A DNA stretch of 64,000 nucleotides from assembly GCA_018434355.1 (NCBI GenBank), contig JAHDPL010000044.1, forward strand, positions 1 through 64,000. Reading direction: 5' to 3'. The position numbers were made by a program, and so were the translations under genes. Below the pieces are notes generated by a model that was given only the letters and a program-made list of their open reading frames with translations, had not been told where the DNA came from and made no database searches. This document shows, piece after piece, positions 9,701 through 17,752 of the stretch (position 1 is its first letter; every line of letters begins with the position of its first letter). Source of the DNA: Sporomusaceae bacterium (GTDB lineage: Bacteria; Bacillota; Negativicutes; UBA1444).

Positions 9701-9725
9701 AAACAAGCCCCCGCATGCGGGAGGC
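9701..9725 (-). terminator. GC-rich hairpin downstream of copZ, at the 5' end of the LCP/hem transcript
   Basis: On the minus strand GCCTCCCGC pairs with GCGGGGGC and is followed by TTGTTTG. It may end copZ transcripts, but the hem operon promoter lies just upstream, so the same hairpin would also begin the hem mRNA. The T-tract is weak. Confidence 0.45.
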
Positions 9726-9733
9726 ATTGATTT

Positions 9734-9762
9734 AGTATATCAAAGCAGTCTGACAGCGTCAA
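9734..9762 (-). promoter_or_regulatory. Sigma-A type promoter for the LCP-hem operon
   Basis: TTGACG (9762-9757) and TATACT (9739-9734) are separated by 17 nt on the minus strand, about 70 nt before the LCP start codon. Confidence 0.75.
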
Positions 9763-9766
9763 GGAA

Positions 9767-9979
9767 TCAGGCGACCTCGAACCCCACGTCTTCTATCGCT
9801 TGGCGAATCATTGCCATATCGGCCTTTTCATTGTCATATTCAACCTGCAGCGTTTTTTCCGCCAGGTTCACCTCAGCTGCTGCGACACCCGTTATTTTTT
9901 TCACCGCTGCCTCCACCGCCATCTTGCAGTGGTTGCAACTCATCCCGTCGACCTTGATCATTTCATTTTGCATTGGCAT
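9767..9979 (-). CDS. copZ: Copper chaperone / heavy-metal-associated domain protein
   Basis: A single HMA domain of 70 aa with the metal-binding MSCNHC motif (about residues 13-18), expected to carry Cu(I) in the cytoplasm. The start has GGAGGG seven nt upstream. A copper P-type ATPase is usually the partner, but none is nearby: the gene instead follows an ABC ATPase and a Nudix hydrolase. The function in copper handling is family knowledge; the partner is unknown. Confidence 0.9.
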   Translation of the reverse strand: MPMQNEMIKVDGMSCNHCKMAVEAAVKKITGVAAAEVNLAEKTLQVEYDNEKADMAMIRQAIEDVGFEVA

Positions 9980-10001
9980 TGTTCACCCTCCATCCTGTCT
10001 A

Positions 10002-10634
10002 TCATTTCAGCGAGCGGCAGATGTTTAGGAAGCCGAACAACACACGGGCCGTCAGTCCCCAGATGACATGGCCGCCATATTGGTAGAACAGCACCGGATA
10101 TGTCGTGCGTCGTTTCCAGTCCTTGGCGTAGGAGTTCTCCAGCAGTTCCAGCGGGAAATCGGGCAATGGACGGGTCGCCAGTTCCATATGGGCAGTCAAG
10201 GGTTCACTGTTTAGCAGATAATCCAGCGGCGCAACGAAAACCTCAGCCACTTCGCCATGATTGGGGCGAATCAAATCGTAATCCTTGATATATGCGGCAA
10301 AGGGGTACAGCATCACGCCAATCGGGCTGACCATATAACTCAGCGGCCCCAGCACTTCGATCGCCGATTCCGGCAGTCCAAGTTCCTCCCTGGTTTCCCG
10401 CACCGCCGCTTCCATCGGTCCGGCATCATCCAGTTCGATTCGCCCGCCGGGAAAACAAATGTCGCCCGGTTGCCAGTTCAGTCCTGCCGACCGTACTTCG
10501 AATAATACGCCAAGTCGCCCATTATGCCTGACCAGGGGCACCACCACGGCCGAAGTGAAATAATCGCTCTCATTCTCGATGTCACAGCCCCGGTTTTGCA
10601 ACACAGTGCCAAGACGGCTACAGAAATCACTCAT
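10002..10634 (-). CDS. Nudix hydrolase of the CoA pyrophosphatase type
   Basis: Likely hydrolyses CoA or its derivatives to phosphopantetheine and 3',5'-ADP. The Nudix box is visible (GGRIELDD...AVRETREELGL), preceded by the LNWQPGDICFPGG segment typical of the CoA-specific UPF0035 branch (family pattern ending in FPGG). 210 aa from the ATG at 10634, which has AGAGGTG upstream; earlier in-frame codons lie inside the end of the preceding gene. It starts 4 nt after that gene's stop. Confidence 0.88.
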   Translation of the reverse strand: MSDFCSRLGTVLQNRGCDIENESDYFTSAVVVPLVRHNGRLGVLFEVRSAGLNWQPGDICFPGGRIELDDAGPMEAAVRETREELGLPESAIEVLGPLSYMVSPIGVMLYPFAAYIKDYDLIRPNHGEVAEVFVAPLDYLLNSEPLTAHMELATRPLPDFPLELLENSYAKDWKRRTTYPVLFYQYGGHVIWGLTARVLFGFLNICRSLK

Positions 10635-10638
10635 CGTT

Positions 10639-11382
10639 TCACCTCTGTATCCCAGCTTCATCCAATATCCGGCCGTCACTCAACAGTTCGACTCCCCCGT
10701 CAGCAATCAATCGATGATTGTCGCCAATAATCCAAACCCGGTCAGCCAGTTCGCGGGCGGTTTCCAGTACATGCGTCGCCGTGATCACCGTCTTTCCGGC
10801 ATCACCAAGTTGGTTTAGCGCAGTCACCAGCCATTTTTGATTTTCCAGGTCCAAATCATTGGTCGGTTCGTCAAATATCATCACTTCAGGATTTTCCGCC
10901 AGCATCGCGGCAATCGCCACCATTTTCTTTTCACCGCCACTGATATTTTGCGGCAGACGATGAACCAGACGGCGGATATTGCAAAAATCAAGGACCTGTT
11001 CGGTCCGCGCTTTGGCTTCTTCGCGATCCAGGCCATTTTTTAACGGCCCGAACATGATTTCGTCTAATACCGATGCACAGACCACCCGAAACTCGATTTG
11101 TTGGAACACCGCGCCGACACGTCTGCGATAGGCGGCGCTCTCATTTTGGTTATGGATCTCTTTCAATGTCAGCGGTTTGCCAAACGCGCTGAACCTTCCT
11201 TCGGCAGGCAAGAGACCTGCCAATATCTTTTCCAACGTTGTCTTGCCCGCGCCGTTCGGTCCGAGGATTACGATTTTTTCACCGGCCTTCACGCTAAGGT
11301 TAATGTCCAGCAAAGCCGGTTCATGCGGGCGATAGCGGTAGCTTACATGCTTCAGTTCAAAAATTGGTTCACGGTAAGTCAA
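10639..11382 (-). CDS. Orphan energy-coupling-factor/cobalt-type ABC ATPase
   Basis: An ATP-binding subunit resembling CbiO/EcfA: Walker A GPNGAGKTT (about residue 41), Q-loop VFQQIEF, signature ISGGEKK, Walker B VMIFDEPTNDLD and switch histidine ATHVLE. 247 aa. No EcfT, S-component or second ATPase is adjacent; the following genes are a Nudix hydrolase and CopZ, so the transporter it powers must be encoded elsewhere. The start is a TTG at 11382 with AGGAG 12 nt upstream, and is somewhat uncertain. Confidence 0.88.
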   Translation of the reverse strand: MTYREPIFELKHVSYRYRPHEPALLDINLSVKAGEKIVILGPNGAGKTTLEKILAGLLPAEGRFSAFGKPLTLKEIHNQNESAAYRRRVGAVFQQIEFRVVCASVLDEIMFGPLKNGLDREEAKARTEQVLDFCNIRRLVHRLPQNISGGEKKMVAIAAMLAENPEVMIFDEPTNDLDLENQKWLVTALNQLGDAGKTVITATHVLETARELADRVWIIGDNHRLIADGGVELLSDGRILDEAGIQR

Positions 11383-11487
11383 TGCGGACTCAGTCTCCTC
11401 TGCAAAATTATGTTGGCTCCCGATTGCAACAGAGTCATTATAATTTTATTCCCCTGTCATACGGCAAACTCCTGCAAAAGCAACAAA

Positions 11488-11510
11488 GGATAGCTTGCGA
11501 AAAGCTACCC
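11488..11510 (-). terminator. Terminator after bofA
   Basis: On the minus strand GGGTAGCTT and AAGCTATCC form a stem with a short TTCGC loop, followed by TTTGTTGCTTTTG. It closes the dnaX-ebfC-recR-bofA transcript. Confidence 0.7.
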
Positions 11511-11542
11511 TTTGTCCGTCCGGCATCTTGAAAAAAGCCATT

Positions 11543-11818
11543 TCATATCGGTTTGCCGCCGATGAACATAAAATAAATTGCCAGAATCGCAACTCCAGGC
11601 AACCCGAGGAACCCAACAATCAAAGCGGTCCATACCGTAATCGGCAAAACGAAACCGAACCCGGCGCCAATCAAGTTGATCAGCCATAAAGCAACGCCGC
11701 CGATCAAGCCATTATAGACCAGCTTAAATACAATTTTTAGCGGAATCACCATAAAAAAGCCGAGCAACAGGATCAGCACGATTCCAAAAGCATAGGCGCC
11801 TACAATCGGCAACGTCAC
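11543..11818 (-). CDS. bofA: BofA-family pro-sigma-K processing inhibitor
   Basis: A 91-aa protein made almost entirely of membrane helices with the BofA pattern (VFKLVYNGLIGG, GLPGVAILA). In Bacillus, BofA holds the SpoIVFB protease inactive in the outer forespore membrane until the engulfed forespore signals. Its place directly after recR is the same as in B. subtilis (where yaaL intervenes; here yaaL is missing). Start is GTG at 11818 with GAAGGG upstream. It suggests the organism forms endospores; it does not prove that sporulation is intact. Confidence 0.85.
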   Translation of the reverse strand: MTLPIVGAYAFGIVLILLLGFFMVIPLKIVFKLVYNGLIGGVALWLINLIGAGFGFVLPITVWTALIVGFLGLPGVAILAIYFMFIGGKPI

Positions 11819-11835
11819 AGTCAGCCCTTCTTTCT

Positions 11836-12447
11836 TCAGATTTCGCGGCGGTTTTCCAGTGCTTTAGCCAACGTTTCCTCGTCGGCGTACTCCAGATCAC
11901 TGCCTGTCGGCAAGCCGCGGGCGATCCGGGTGACCTGAATGCCAAGCGGTTTCAGCAAACGAGCCACATAAGTCGCGGTCACTTCGCCTTCAAGATTCGG
12001 ATTGGTGGCCATGATCACTTCTCGGACATCCCCCGTCTGAATCCGTTCGACCAGTTCCCTGATCCGAATATCTTCCGGTCCAATCCCATCAAGCGGCGAC
12101 AACGTTCCCTGCAAGACATGATAAGTACCTTGGTAACCGCGATTTCGCTCGTGACCGCGAGTCCGTTCCATCGCCGCCACGTCGCGCGGTTCCTCCACAA
12201 CGCAGATCGTGTGGTGATCTCGCGTTTGCGAGCGGCAGATGGCGCAGGGGTTTTCGTCTGTCAGGCTAAAACACACCGAACAGTAGGCGATCTTGTCTTT
12301 TGCCGCGATGATTGAATTGGCCAATGCCAAGGCCCGCTCCCGTTCCATTCCCAAAACATGATAGGCCAAGCGGGCCGCCGTCTTGGGGCCGATGCCCGGC
12401 AAGCGGCGGAACTGGTCCATCAACTGCGCAAGCGGCAACGGAACCAT
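11836..12447 (-). CDS. recR: Recombination mediator protein RecR
   Basis: Works with RecO/RecF to load RecA on single-stranded gaps. The 203-aa chain shows the helix-hairpin-helix [13 protein letters not shown] (about residue 16), the zinc finger CSVC...CAIC (about residues 56-71), and the Toprim domain ([20 protein letters not shown]). Length is typical. It starts 6 nt after the ebfC stop, in the order dnaX-ebfC-recR found across bacteria. Confidence 0.97.
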   Translation of the reverse strand: MVPLPLAQLMDQFRRLPGIGPKTAARLAYHVLGMERERALALANSIIAAKDKIAYCSVCFSLTDENPCAICRSQTRDHHTICVVEEPRDVAAMERTRGHERNRGYQGTYHVLQGTLSPLDGIGPEDIRIRELVERIQTGDVREVIMATNPNLEGEVTATYVARLLKPLGIQVTRIARGLPTGSDLEYADEETLAKALENRREI

Positions 12448-12452
12448 CTAGC

Positions 12453-12782
12453 TTACAACATCCCCTTAGGCAGATTCAAACCCGAAGTCAGTTTGCCCAT
12501 TTCTGTCGAAGTCATTTCATCAACTTTCTTGACAGCTTCGTTAAATACGGCAGCCAACATATCTTCCAGCATTTCCAGATCATCCGGATCAACTGCCTCC
12601 GGCGCGATTTTGATTGAACGGATTTCCTTGTCGCCAGTGATTACGACTTTTATCGCACCCCCTCCGGCGGTTACTTCCATCGTCCTTTGCTTCAGCTCTT
12701 CCTGCAGTTTTGCCATATCTGCCTGCATTTTCTGGACCTTTTTCATCATACCGGCCATGTTGCCGGCGCCGCCTCCGAACAT
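12453..12782 (-). CDS. ebfC: YbaB/EbfC family nucleoid-associated protein
   Basis: A 109-aa dimeric DNA-binding protein; the Met-rich start (FGGGAGNMAGMMKK) followed by a charged helix and VTAGGGAIKVVITG strand motif are diagnostic. Lies between dnaX and recR, 5 nt after dnaX, as in many bacteria (yaaK in Bacillus). Its exact role is not established; binding to DNA and influence on recombination/replication genes are known for the family. Confidence 0.95.
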   Translation of the reverse strand: MFGGGAGNMAGMMKKVQKMQADMAKLQEELKQRTMEVTAGGGAIKVVITGDKEIRSIKIAPEAVDPDDLEMLEDMLAAVFNEAVKKVDEMTSTEMGKLTSGLNLPKGML

Positions 12783-12787
12783 TTCGT

Positions 12788-14431
12788 TTACTCCTCCTCA
12801 ATTTTCGTGATATTGCCGCCAAAAATCTGTTGTACTTTCAATACCGCCGGCGGAATTTCTTCCTGCTTCGGCTTGCCTGGCGCCGCGTCGGCTTTTGTTG
12901 ACGGTTGGTCCGCCACGCAGTGAATCCGCATCGGCATCGCCATCATTTTGGACATCAGGTCTTCCAGCCACTTGCGTATCTCGTCCTGCGCCACCCGCTC
13001 ACGGATAGTGTCCCGCTGGAAAACCAGCGTGGCGATCCCGTCGGAACATGCAGCCAGCCGCGCATCAGCCAACTGGGCTTTCACAGATCGTTTGCCGGCC
13101 TGTTCCACCCTTTTCAACAAATCATCCATGACCCTCGCCAGTCCGTCGGCATCCAAAACATAGCCTTTGGCCTGACTGCCGGGAGCTGGTCCGCCGACCG
13201 GCGGTGATCCGACCGTTTTTTTCTGCTCGCCGACCGCGCTCTTCGCTGGTTCAGCAGCAGTTGTAGCGGAGGGGATGACCGGCCTTTCCTGCCGTGGCGT
13301 CGCACTTGCCGGTTGGACCGGCGCCGGTTGCAATACTTCTTGCCTGGCGCAAGCCGTTAATATCGCCATTTCCGCGGTGATCCGCGGGTCAACCGACCAC
13401 CGGGCATCGCTGGATGCTTGATAAAAATGTTCCACCAGTCGGACCAACTGCGCATGGTCGGTTTTTTTGCTATCCGCCGCCAACCGGTCCGGACTGAACG
13501 CCGCTAACACCGGGCTATCCAAATTGGGGGCGGCTCGATACAGCATCAGGCTACGGCAGTAACCGGCCAGTTCGAGCAATAGTTGTCTAGCGTCTTTGCC
13601 GCGCAGCATCTGTTCTTCAAGGACTGACAAACCCTGCGCTCCATCACAAGCGGCCACCGCCGCGAACAATCCATACACCGACTCCTGGCCGACCAATCCC
13701 AACAATTCGCGCACTTCCGATTCTGTCACTCCGTCATCGCCAAGCACGCTACATTGATCAAGAATACTGACCGCATCGCGTACGCCACCATCGGCCTGCA
13801 AAGCGATCAACCTGAGCGCCTCCGGAGTTGCGGCAATACCGGACTCTTTAGCGATGTGCGCCAAATGGTCCGTCAGTTCCTTAAGCCCGACCCGGCGAAA
13901 ATCATAGCGCTGGCAACGCGACAAAATCGTCGCCGGAATCTTGTGCGGCTCGGTGGTCGCCAAAACAAAAATCACATGGGCCGGCGGTTCCTCCAGCGTT
14001 TTCAGCAGAGCATTGAACGCCTCGTTCGTCAGCATGTGGACTTCGTCAATAATATAAATCTTGTAGCGCGACTGAGCCGGAGAAAACTTCACATTTTCCC
14101 GCAAATCGCGAATCTCATCGATGCCGCGGTTCGAAGCCGCATCAATTTCATATACATCCATGGCTGAGCCGTCATTGACCATCTCGCAGGAACGGCAGCG
14201 ATTACAAGGGTTTTCAGTCGGACCGGTTTCGCAGTTCAACGCTTTGGCCAGCACTTTCGCCGTACTGGTTTTGCCGGTGCCGCGCGGCCCGGTGAACAGA
14301 TAGGCATGCGAAATCCGACCGGTAACAATCGCGTTCTTCAATGTAACGCCTACATGTTCCTGTCCGATCAGTCCTTCAAAGTCTCTTGGACGCCATTGTC
14401 TGTACAGTGCTTTGTAAGCGATGGTTTCCAC
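12788..14431 (-). CDS. dnaX: DNA polymerase III subunit gamma/tau
   Basis: The clamp-loader ATPase. Visible parts: Walker A GPRGTGKTS (about residue 48), a four-cysteine zinc module (C..CNRCRSC, about residues 69-82), Walker B IIDEVHML, the sensor LATTEPHKIP, then a proline/alanine-rich linker (about 370-420) and a C-terminal domain for polymerase contact. 547 aa. The start appears to be GTG (METIAYKALYRQW); the purine-rich AAAAAGGG abuts it. A shorter gamma form by frameshift was not looked for in detail. Confidence 0.96.
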   Translation of the reverse strand: METIAYKALYRQWRPRDFEGLIGQEHVGVTLKNAIVTGRISHAYLFTGPRGTGKTSTAKVLAKALNCETGPTENPCNRCRSCEMVNDGSAMDVYEIDAASNRGIDEIRDLRENVKFSPAQSRYKIYIIDEVHMLTNEAFNALLKTLEEPPAHVIFVLATTEPHKIPATILSRCQRYDFRRVGLKELTDHLAHIAKESGIAATPEALRLIALQADGGVRDAVSILDQCSVLGDDGVTESEVRELLGLVGQESVYGLFAAVAACDGAQGLSVLEEQMLRGKDARQLLLELAGYCRSLMLYRAAPNLDSPVLAAFSPDRLAADSKKTDHAQLVRLVEHFYQASSDARWSVDPRITAEMAILTACARQEVLQPAPVQPASATPRQERPVIPSATTAAEPAKSAVGEQKKTVGSPPVGGPAPGSQAKGYVLDADGLARVMDDLLKRVEQAGKRSVKAQLADARLAACSDGIATLVFQRDTIRERVAQDEIRKWLEDLMSKMMAMPMRIHCVADQPSTKADAAPGKPKQEEIPPAVLKVQQIFGGNITKIEEE

Positions 14432-14490
14432 CCCTTTTTCGCATCTGTTATTGTTCTACACAGCCATACGGATTCCCTGCGCCGGGTTAG

Positions 14491-14514
14491 AAAAAAAGAC
14501 AGCCGCTGCTGCCT
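14491..14514 (-). terminator. Intrinsic terminator of the SRP RNA gene
   Basis: AGGCAGC pairs with GCTGTCT around a 4-nt loop and is followed by seven T residues on the minus strand. Confidence 0.85.
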
Positions 14515-14698
14515 GAAAAGATTGCAAGGTCGGACCACGATATGCCGGAGGTGTCCGGCTTCCTTGCGGCACATGAAGGGGGTCACTTACCGTTGCTTCC
14601 TTCCGGACCTGGCGGGGTTCATGACTCTCCATTGCGCAAGACCCGACACACGCCATATCGTGGTCCCACCTTGCCATCAACCCTTGAATAAGGTCTAG
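14491..14698 (-). ncRNA. ffs: Signal recognition particle RNA (4.5S/SRP RNA)
   Basis: The minus strand carries the invariant domain IV core CCAGGTCCGGAAGGAAGCA at about 14613-14595. Flanking strands pair into the long helix 5: GGGACCACGATATG near the 5' end with CATATCGTGGTCC near the 3' end. The transcript probably begins near 14698, seven nt after a -10 box, and ends in an intrinsic terminator with its T-run at 14497-14491. At about 200 nt it is longer than the ~110-nt enterobacterial form. Position just upstream of dnaX matches scr in Bacillus. Confidence 0.93.
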
Positions 14699-14703
14699 CA
14701 GTA

Positions 14704-14732
14704 ATTTTACCAGCTATGCAGAAGTGCGTCAA
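14704..14732 (-). promoter_or_regulatory. Promoter of the SRP RNA gene
   Basis: TTGACG (14732-14727), 17-nt spacer, TAAAAT (14709-14704) on the minus strand; the predicted start fits the 5' end of the SRP RNA fold. Confidence 0.8.
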
Positions 14733-14760
14733 GGTTGCCGGTATCATCCTGCAAAATGCA

Positions 14761-14792
14761 AAGAAGTTTCGCCATCTGGTGCGAAACTTCTT
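14761..14792 (-). terminator. Terminator-like hairpin after tRNA-Ser(GGA)
   Basis: AAGAAGTTTCGC and GCGAAACTTCTT form a 12-bp stem; the minus-strand T-tract (CTTCTTTGCATTTTG) is interrupted. Confidence 0.6.
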
Positions 14793-14805
14793 AAATATTA
14801 CTAAA

Positions 14806-14896
14806 TGGCGGAGAGTGAGGGATTTGAACCCTCGAGGCGCTTATCACGCCTACACGATTTCCAGTCGTGCTCCTTCGGCCGCTCGGACAACTCTCC
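14806..14896 (-). tRNA. tRNA-Ser (anticodon GGA)
   Basis: Acceptor GGAGAGT with GCTC D-arm motif, anticodon stem CACGA / TCGTG around CT-GGA-AA, a long class II variable arm, T-arm with GGTTCAAATCC, and an encoded CCA end (14808-14806). Confidence 0.95.
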
Positions 14897-14943
14897 GTGT
14901 CGATGATGGCGAATCGGTCAGTACTATTCGATTAAAAAATAAA

Positions 14944-15033
<90 letters not shown>

Positions 15034-15041
15034 GTAACACG

Positions 15042-15515
15042 CTATCCTGTTATTTCAGCTGCGCCAGAACGACGCTTCCCGCGAAAAAAAGCCTGCATTG
15101 CTGCAGCGCACTCTTCCTGCCGTATTCCTGCGGTGACTTCCAATCGGTGATTCAGCGCCGGATGTGAAGCGATATTGAATAACGATTCCACAGCGCCAGC
15201 CTTATAATCAGAACTTCCGTAAACCAATCGGTCTACCCTGCTCATCACCAGAGCCCCTGCACACATCGGGCAAGGCTCTATGGTTACATAAAGAGTTGTT
15301 CCCGATAATCGCCAACGACCAAGTTTTTGGCATGCATCCCGAATCACGAGCATCTCGGCATGGGCAGTGGCATCCTTGTCATTTTCCCGCCGATTGTGCG
15401 CCCGGGAAATCACTGCGCCATTTTGCACCAGAACAGCGCCGATGGGGACTTCTCCCTCTTCAGCTGCCAATTGGGCCTCCGCCAGGGCCAGTCCCATAAA
15501 ATCGAAATCAGTCAA
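15042..15515 (-). CDS. tadA: tRNA(adenine-34) deaminase
   Basis: Deaminates A34 to inosine in tRNA-Arg(ACG). The zinc/catalytic motifs HAE (in ATAHAEMLVI) and PCPMCAGAL are intact; 157 aa. The start is a TTG at 15515 giving an N-terminus (MTDFDFMGLALAEAQ) that aligns in length with the family; the first ATG would remove six residues. Its substrate tRNA-Arg(ACG) is encoded about 120 nt upstream in the same transcription unit, so enzyme and substrate are made together. Confidence 0.95.
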   Translation of the reverse strand: MTDFDFMGLALAEAQLAAEEGEVPIGAVLVQNGAVISRAHNRRENDKDATAHAEMLVIRDACQKLGRWRLSGTTLYVTIEPCPMCAGALVMSRVDRLVYGSSDYKAGAVESLFNIASHPALNHRLEVTAGIRQEECAAAMQAFFRGKRRSGAAEITG

Positions 15516-15542
15516 GCCCGGTCACCACTTCAGCGAAATTTC

Positions 15543-15619
15543 TGGTGCGCCCGGGAGGACTCGAACCACCGGCACACGGTTTAGGAAACCGCTGCTCTAT
15601 CCACCTGAGCTACGGGCGC
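15543..15619 (-). tRNA. tRNA-Arg (anticodon CCT)
   Basis: Acceptor GCGCCCG, anticodon stem CGGTT / AACCG around TT-CCT-AA, class I length (77 nt) with encoded CCA. Confidence 0.95.
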
Positions 15620-15635
15620 GTTATGAAAATAAAAA

Positions 15636-15712
15636 TGGCCTGCCCGGCAAGATTCGAACTTGCGACCCCTTGATTCGTAGTCAAGTACTCTATCCAGCTG
15701 AGCTACGGGCAG
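15636..15712 (-). tRNA. tRNA-Arg (anticodon ACG)
   Basis: Acceptor CTGCCCG, anticodon stem CTTGA / TCAAG around CT-ACG-AA, encoded CCA. This is the tRNA whose A34 is edited by TadA, encoded just downstream. Confidence 0.95.
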
Positions 15713-15726
15713 AGAATCCAAAAGGA

Positions 15727-15755
15727 ATGATATCATACACAACATGCAAAGTCAA
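15727..15755 (-). promoter_or_regulatory. Promoter for the tRNA-Arg/tadA/tRNA-Ser unit
   Basis: TTGACT (15755-15750), 17-nt spacer, TATCAT (15732-15727) on the minus strand, about 15 nt before tRNA-Arg(ACG). No terminator is visible before tRNA-Ser(GGA), so five genes probably share it. Confidence 0.7.
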
Positions 15756-15775
15756 ACATTTGATGAAAGATATTT

Positions 15776-16072
15776 TTATTCCGCAGGTCGACTCCAGTCA
15801 ACATAAATGCCTGTATGTTGCCACAGTCTGGTCAACGCTAGTTTAAAGCTGTCCAAACTATCAGTCGGCACAACCGTTTTGGCGTGAAAAGTCTGCAAGT
15901 CATTGCCGTCAGCTTGCTGAATCACATGGGACTGGGACAGGTATTTTTCGACAGCCTGCCGCTTGGGTTCATCCGACAGCAAAACGCGAAAGGACTTTTT
16001 GTTCGCATCGTACTCTACCTGGCCATACTCAGCCGCAAAGTGAATGACAAACTTGTGGATGCTTTGGCTCAT
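15776..16072 (-). CDS. Conserved-looking small protein of unknown function
   Basis: 98 aa, not recognised. It is soluble, with no signal peptide or membrane helix, and a mixed alpha/beta look (KFVIHFAAEYGQVEYD, then SFRVLLSDEPKRQAVEKYL). The start has GAGGG four nt before ATG, and codon use resembles neighbouring genes, so I regard it as real. It is divergent from ppx and upstream of the tRNA-Arg promoter. No function can be inferred from position. Confidence 0.7.
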   Translation of the reverse strand: MSQSIHKFVIHFAAEYGQVEYDANKKSFRVLLSDEPKRQAVEKYLSQSHVIQQADGNDLQTFHAKTVVPTDSLDSFKLALTRLWQHTGIYVDWSRPAE

Positions 16073-16231
16073 GGTTCCCTCTTACACCTCGAATCAACCG
16101 AAAAAATCTTGCCTGGCAATAAAGAAAATAGTTTGCGTTTTATTGTAACAAGCAGGAGAAGACCGAGTCAAGCAGAATTGATTGAATGACAAGATTTTAT
16201 CCCAGCACAGTATCACAGAAGGAGTGACTTT

Positions 16232-17752
16232 ATGTCCGAGCGAGTGGCCGTCATCGACCTGGGTTCCAACTCAGCCCGCCTGATCATCCTGCACATTTAC
16301 GCCAACGGCGCTTACAACCTGGTGTATCATCAGAAAGAAAGCGTCCGGCTTGGCGAAGGCATGGGGCGGGATCAGATGCTGCAACCGGCCGCGATTGAAC
16401 GAGCTCTTTCTGCGCTACGCAACTGCGGCCAAATGTGCCGCATCATGAAGGTGGACACGATTCTGGCCGTAGCCACCGCTGCTGTTCGCAACACCCGTAA
16501 CGGTCCCGATTTTCTTGCTCTGGCGGAAAAAGTGACCGGCCTGCCGATCCAGGCAATCAGCGGCGAATCCGAGGCGCTGCTGGGTTATCTCGGCGCCACC
16601 AACACCCTCGACGTCCGTGACGGGGTCTTTTTTGACCTGGGCGGCGGCAGCACGGAAATTTCTCTGGTACGGGACCGCAAAATGATCGAGGCGATCAGCC
16701 TGCCGATCGGCGCGGTCAATTTGAGCGACGAGTTCAAAACGCAGGATAAAGTATCCAAAACGACGCTGGCCCACTTGTGCGGCTTCATTGACCGCCAGTT
16801 GAAGAAAGCGCCCTGGTTGCAGGCCATGTCGCTACCGCTGGTCGGGATCGGCGGCACGGCCCGCAATATCGCAAAAATGGATCAGGCCCGCAAAAACTAT
16901 CCTTTCGCCAAAGTCCACAACTACCGCATGGGACCGATTGCCCTGGAAGACCTGTTCCGACTGATCACCAGCGCCAATCTAGTGCAGCGCAAGCGAATGT
17001 CGGGTCTTAGCAGCGAGCGCGGCGACATCATCGTGGCAGGCATCGCGGTGGTCAAGCGGCTGTTTGAACAAGTCGGGGCCAGCAACCTGATCATCAGCGG
17101 TTGCGGCGTACGTGAGGGGTTGTTCTTCCGGCACTATTTACGCCACGATTATACTCCGGATGTCATTCCCGACATTCTCAGCCACAGCACGCTCAACATG
17201 CTGCGGTTTTACAAAGTGAACGAGCAACATGCCCTGCATGTCACCGATATGACCATGCGTCTGTTTGACGGTTGGGCTCCCCTGCACCACCTTGATGCCC
17301 GCGACCGCAAACTGCTTTATTCCGCCGCAATGCTGCATGATATCGGCATCAGTATCAATTACTACGATCACACCCGCCACAGCGCCTATCTGGTGGAAAA
17401 CGCCCGCCTGTTCGGCCTTACCCATCGTGAGCAAATCCTGACGGCGGTCATTGCCGGTTGGCACAGTAACATCTCTGCCAAATTATTGCGCAATCGCCTT
17501 TACAATGAGTTTCTCGATGAAACAGACTGGACCAAGGCCCGTAAAATGGCCTCAATTCTTGCCGTAGCCAATAGTTTCGACTCCACGCATCGTCAATTGA
17601 TCACCAATCCGATGGCTTCGGTCAGCCCAAATACAGCTACAGTCGTCGTCAGTACCGACGGCGACTGCAGTCTTGAAATCCAGGCGGTGGAAAAGCAACG
17701 CAAGGCATTCCAACGCGAACTGGGCGCGGAACTTCAGGTTGTTTTCAAATGA
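16232..17752 (+). CDS. ppx: Ppx/GppA-type exopolyphosphatase with C-terminal HD domain
   Basis: Likely removes terminal phosphate from polyphosphate and/or pppGpp. Residues 1 to about 300 form the ASKHA-fold phosphatase: VIDLGSNSARLIIL at the N-terminus, VATAAVRN, the phosphate loop FFDLGGGSTEISL and GIGGTARNIA. The C-terminal third has HD-hydrolase residues (AMLHDIGISINYYDHTRHS, later a GWH motif). 506 aa, the long Ppx type. Start at 16232 follows AAGGAG. Its 3' end overlaps the convergent peptidase gene by 19 nt. Confidence 0.92.
   Translation: MSERVAVIDLGSNSARLIILHIYANGAYNLVYHQKESVRLGEGMGRDQMLQPAAIERALSALRNCGQMCRIMKVDTILAVATAAVRNTRNGPDFLALAEKVTGLPIQAISGESEALLGYLGATNTLDVRDGVFFDLGGGSTEISLVRDRKMIEAISLPIGAVNLSDEFKTQDKVSKTTLAHLCGFIDRQLKKAPWLQAMSLPLVGIGGTARNIAKMDQARKNYPFAKVHNYRMGPIALEDLFRLITSANLVQRKRMSGLSSERGDIIVAGIAVVKRLFEQVGASNLIISGCGVREGLFFRHYLRHDYTPDVIPDILSHSTLNMLRFYKVNEQHALHVTDMTMRLFDGWAPLHHLDARDRKLLYSAAMLHDIGISINYYDHTRHSAYLVENARLFGLTHREQILTAVIAGWHSNISAKLLRNRLYNEFLDETDWTKARKMASILAVANSFDSTHRQLITNPMASVSPNTATVVVSTDGDCSLEIQAVEKQRKAFQRELGAELQVVFK

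Noticed and set aside
14306-14698. Open frames on both strands across the region upstream of dnaX
   Set aside because: They run through the SRP RNA core and its terminator; the RNA explains the conservation and no ribosome sites are present.
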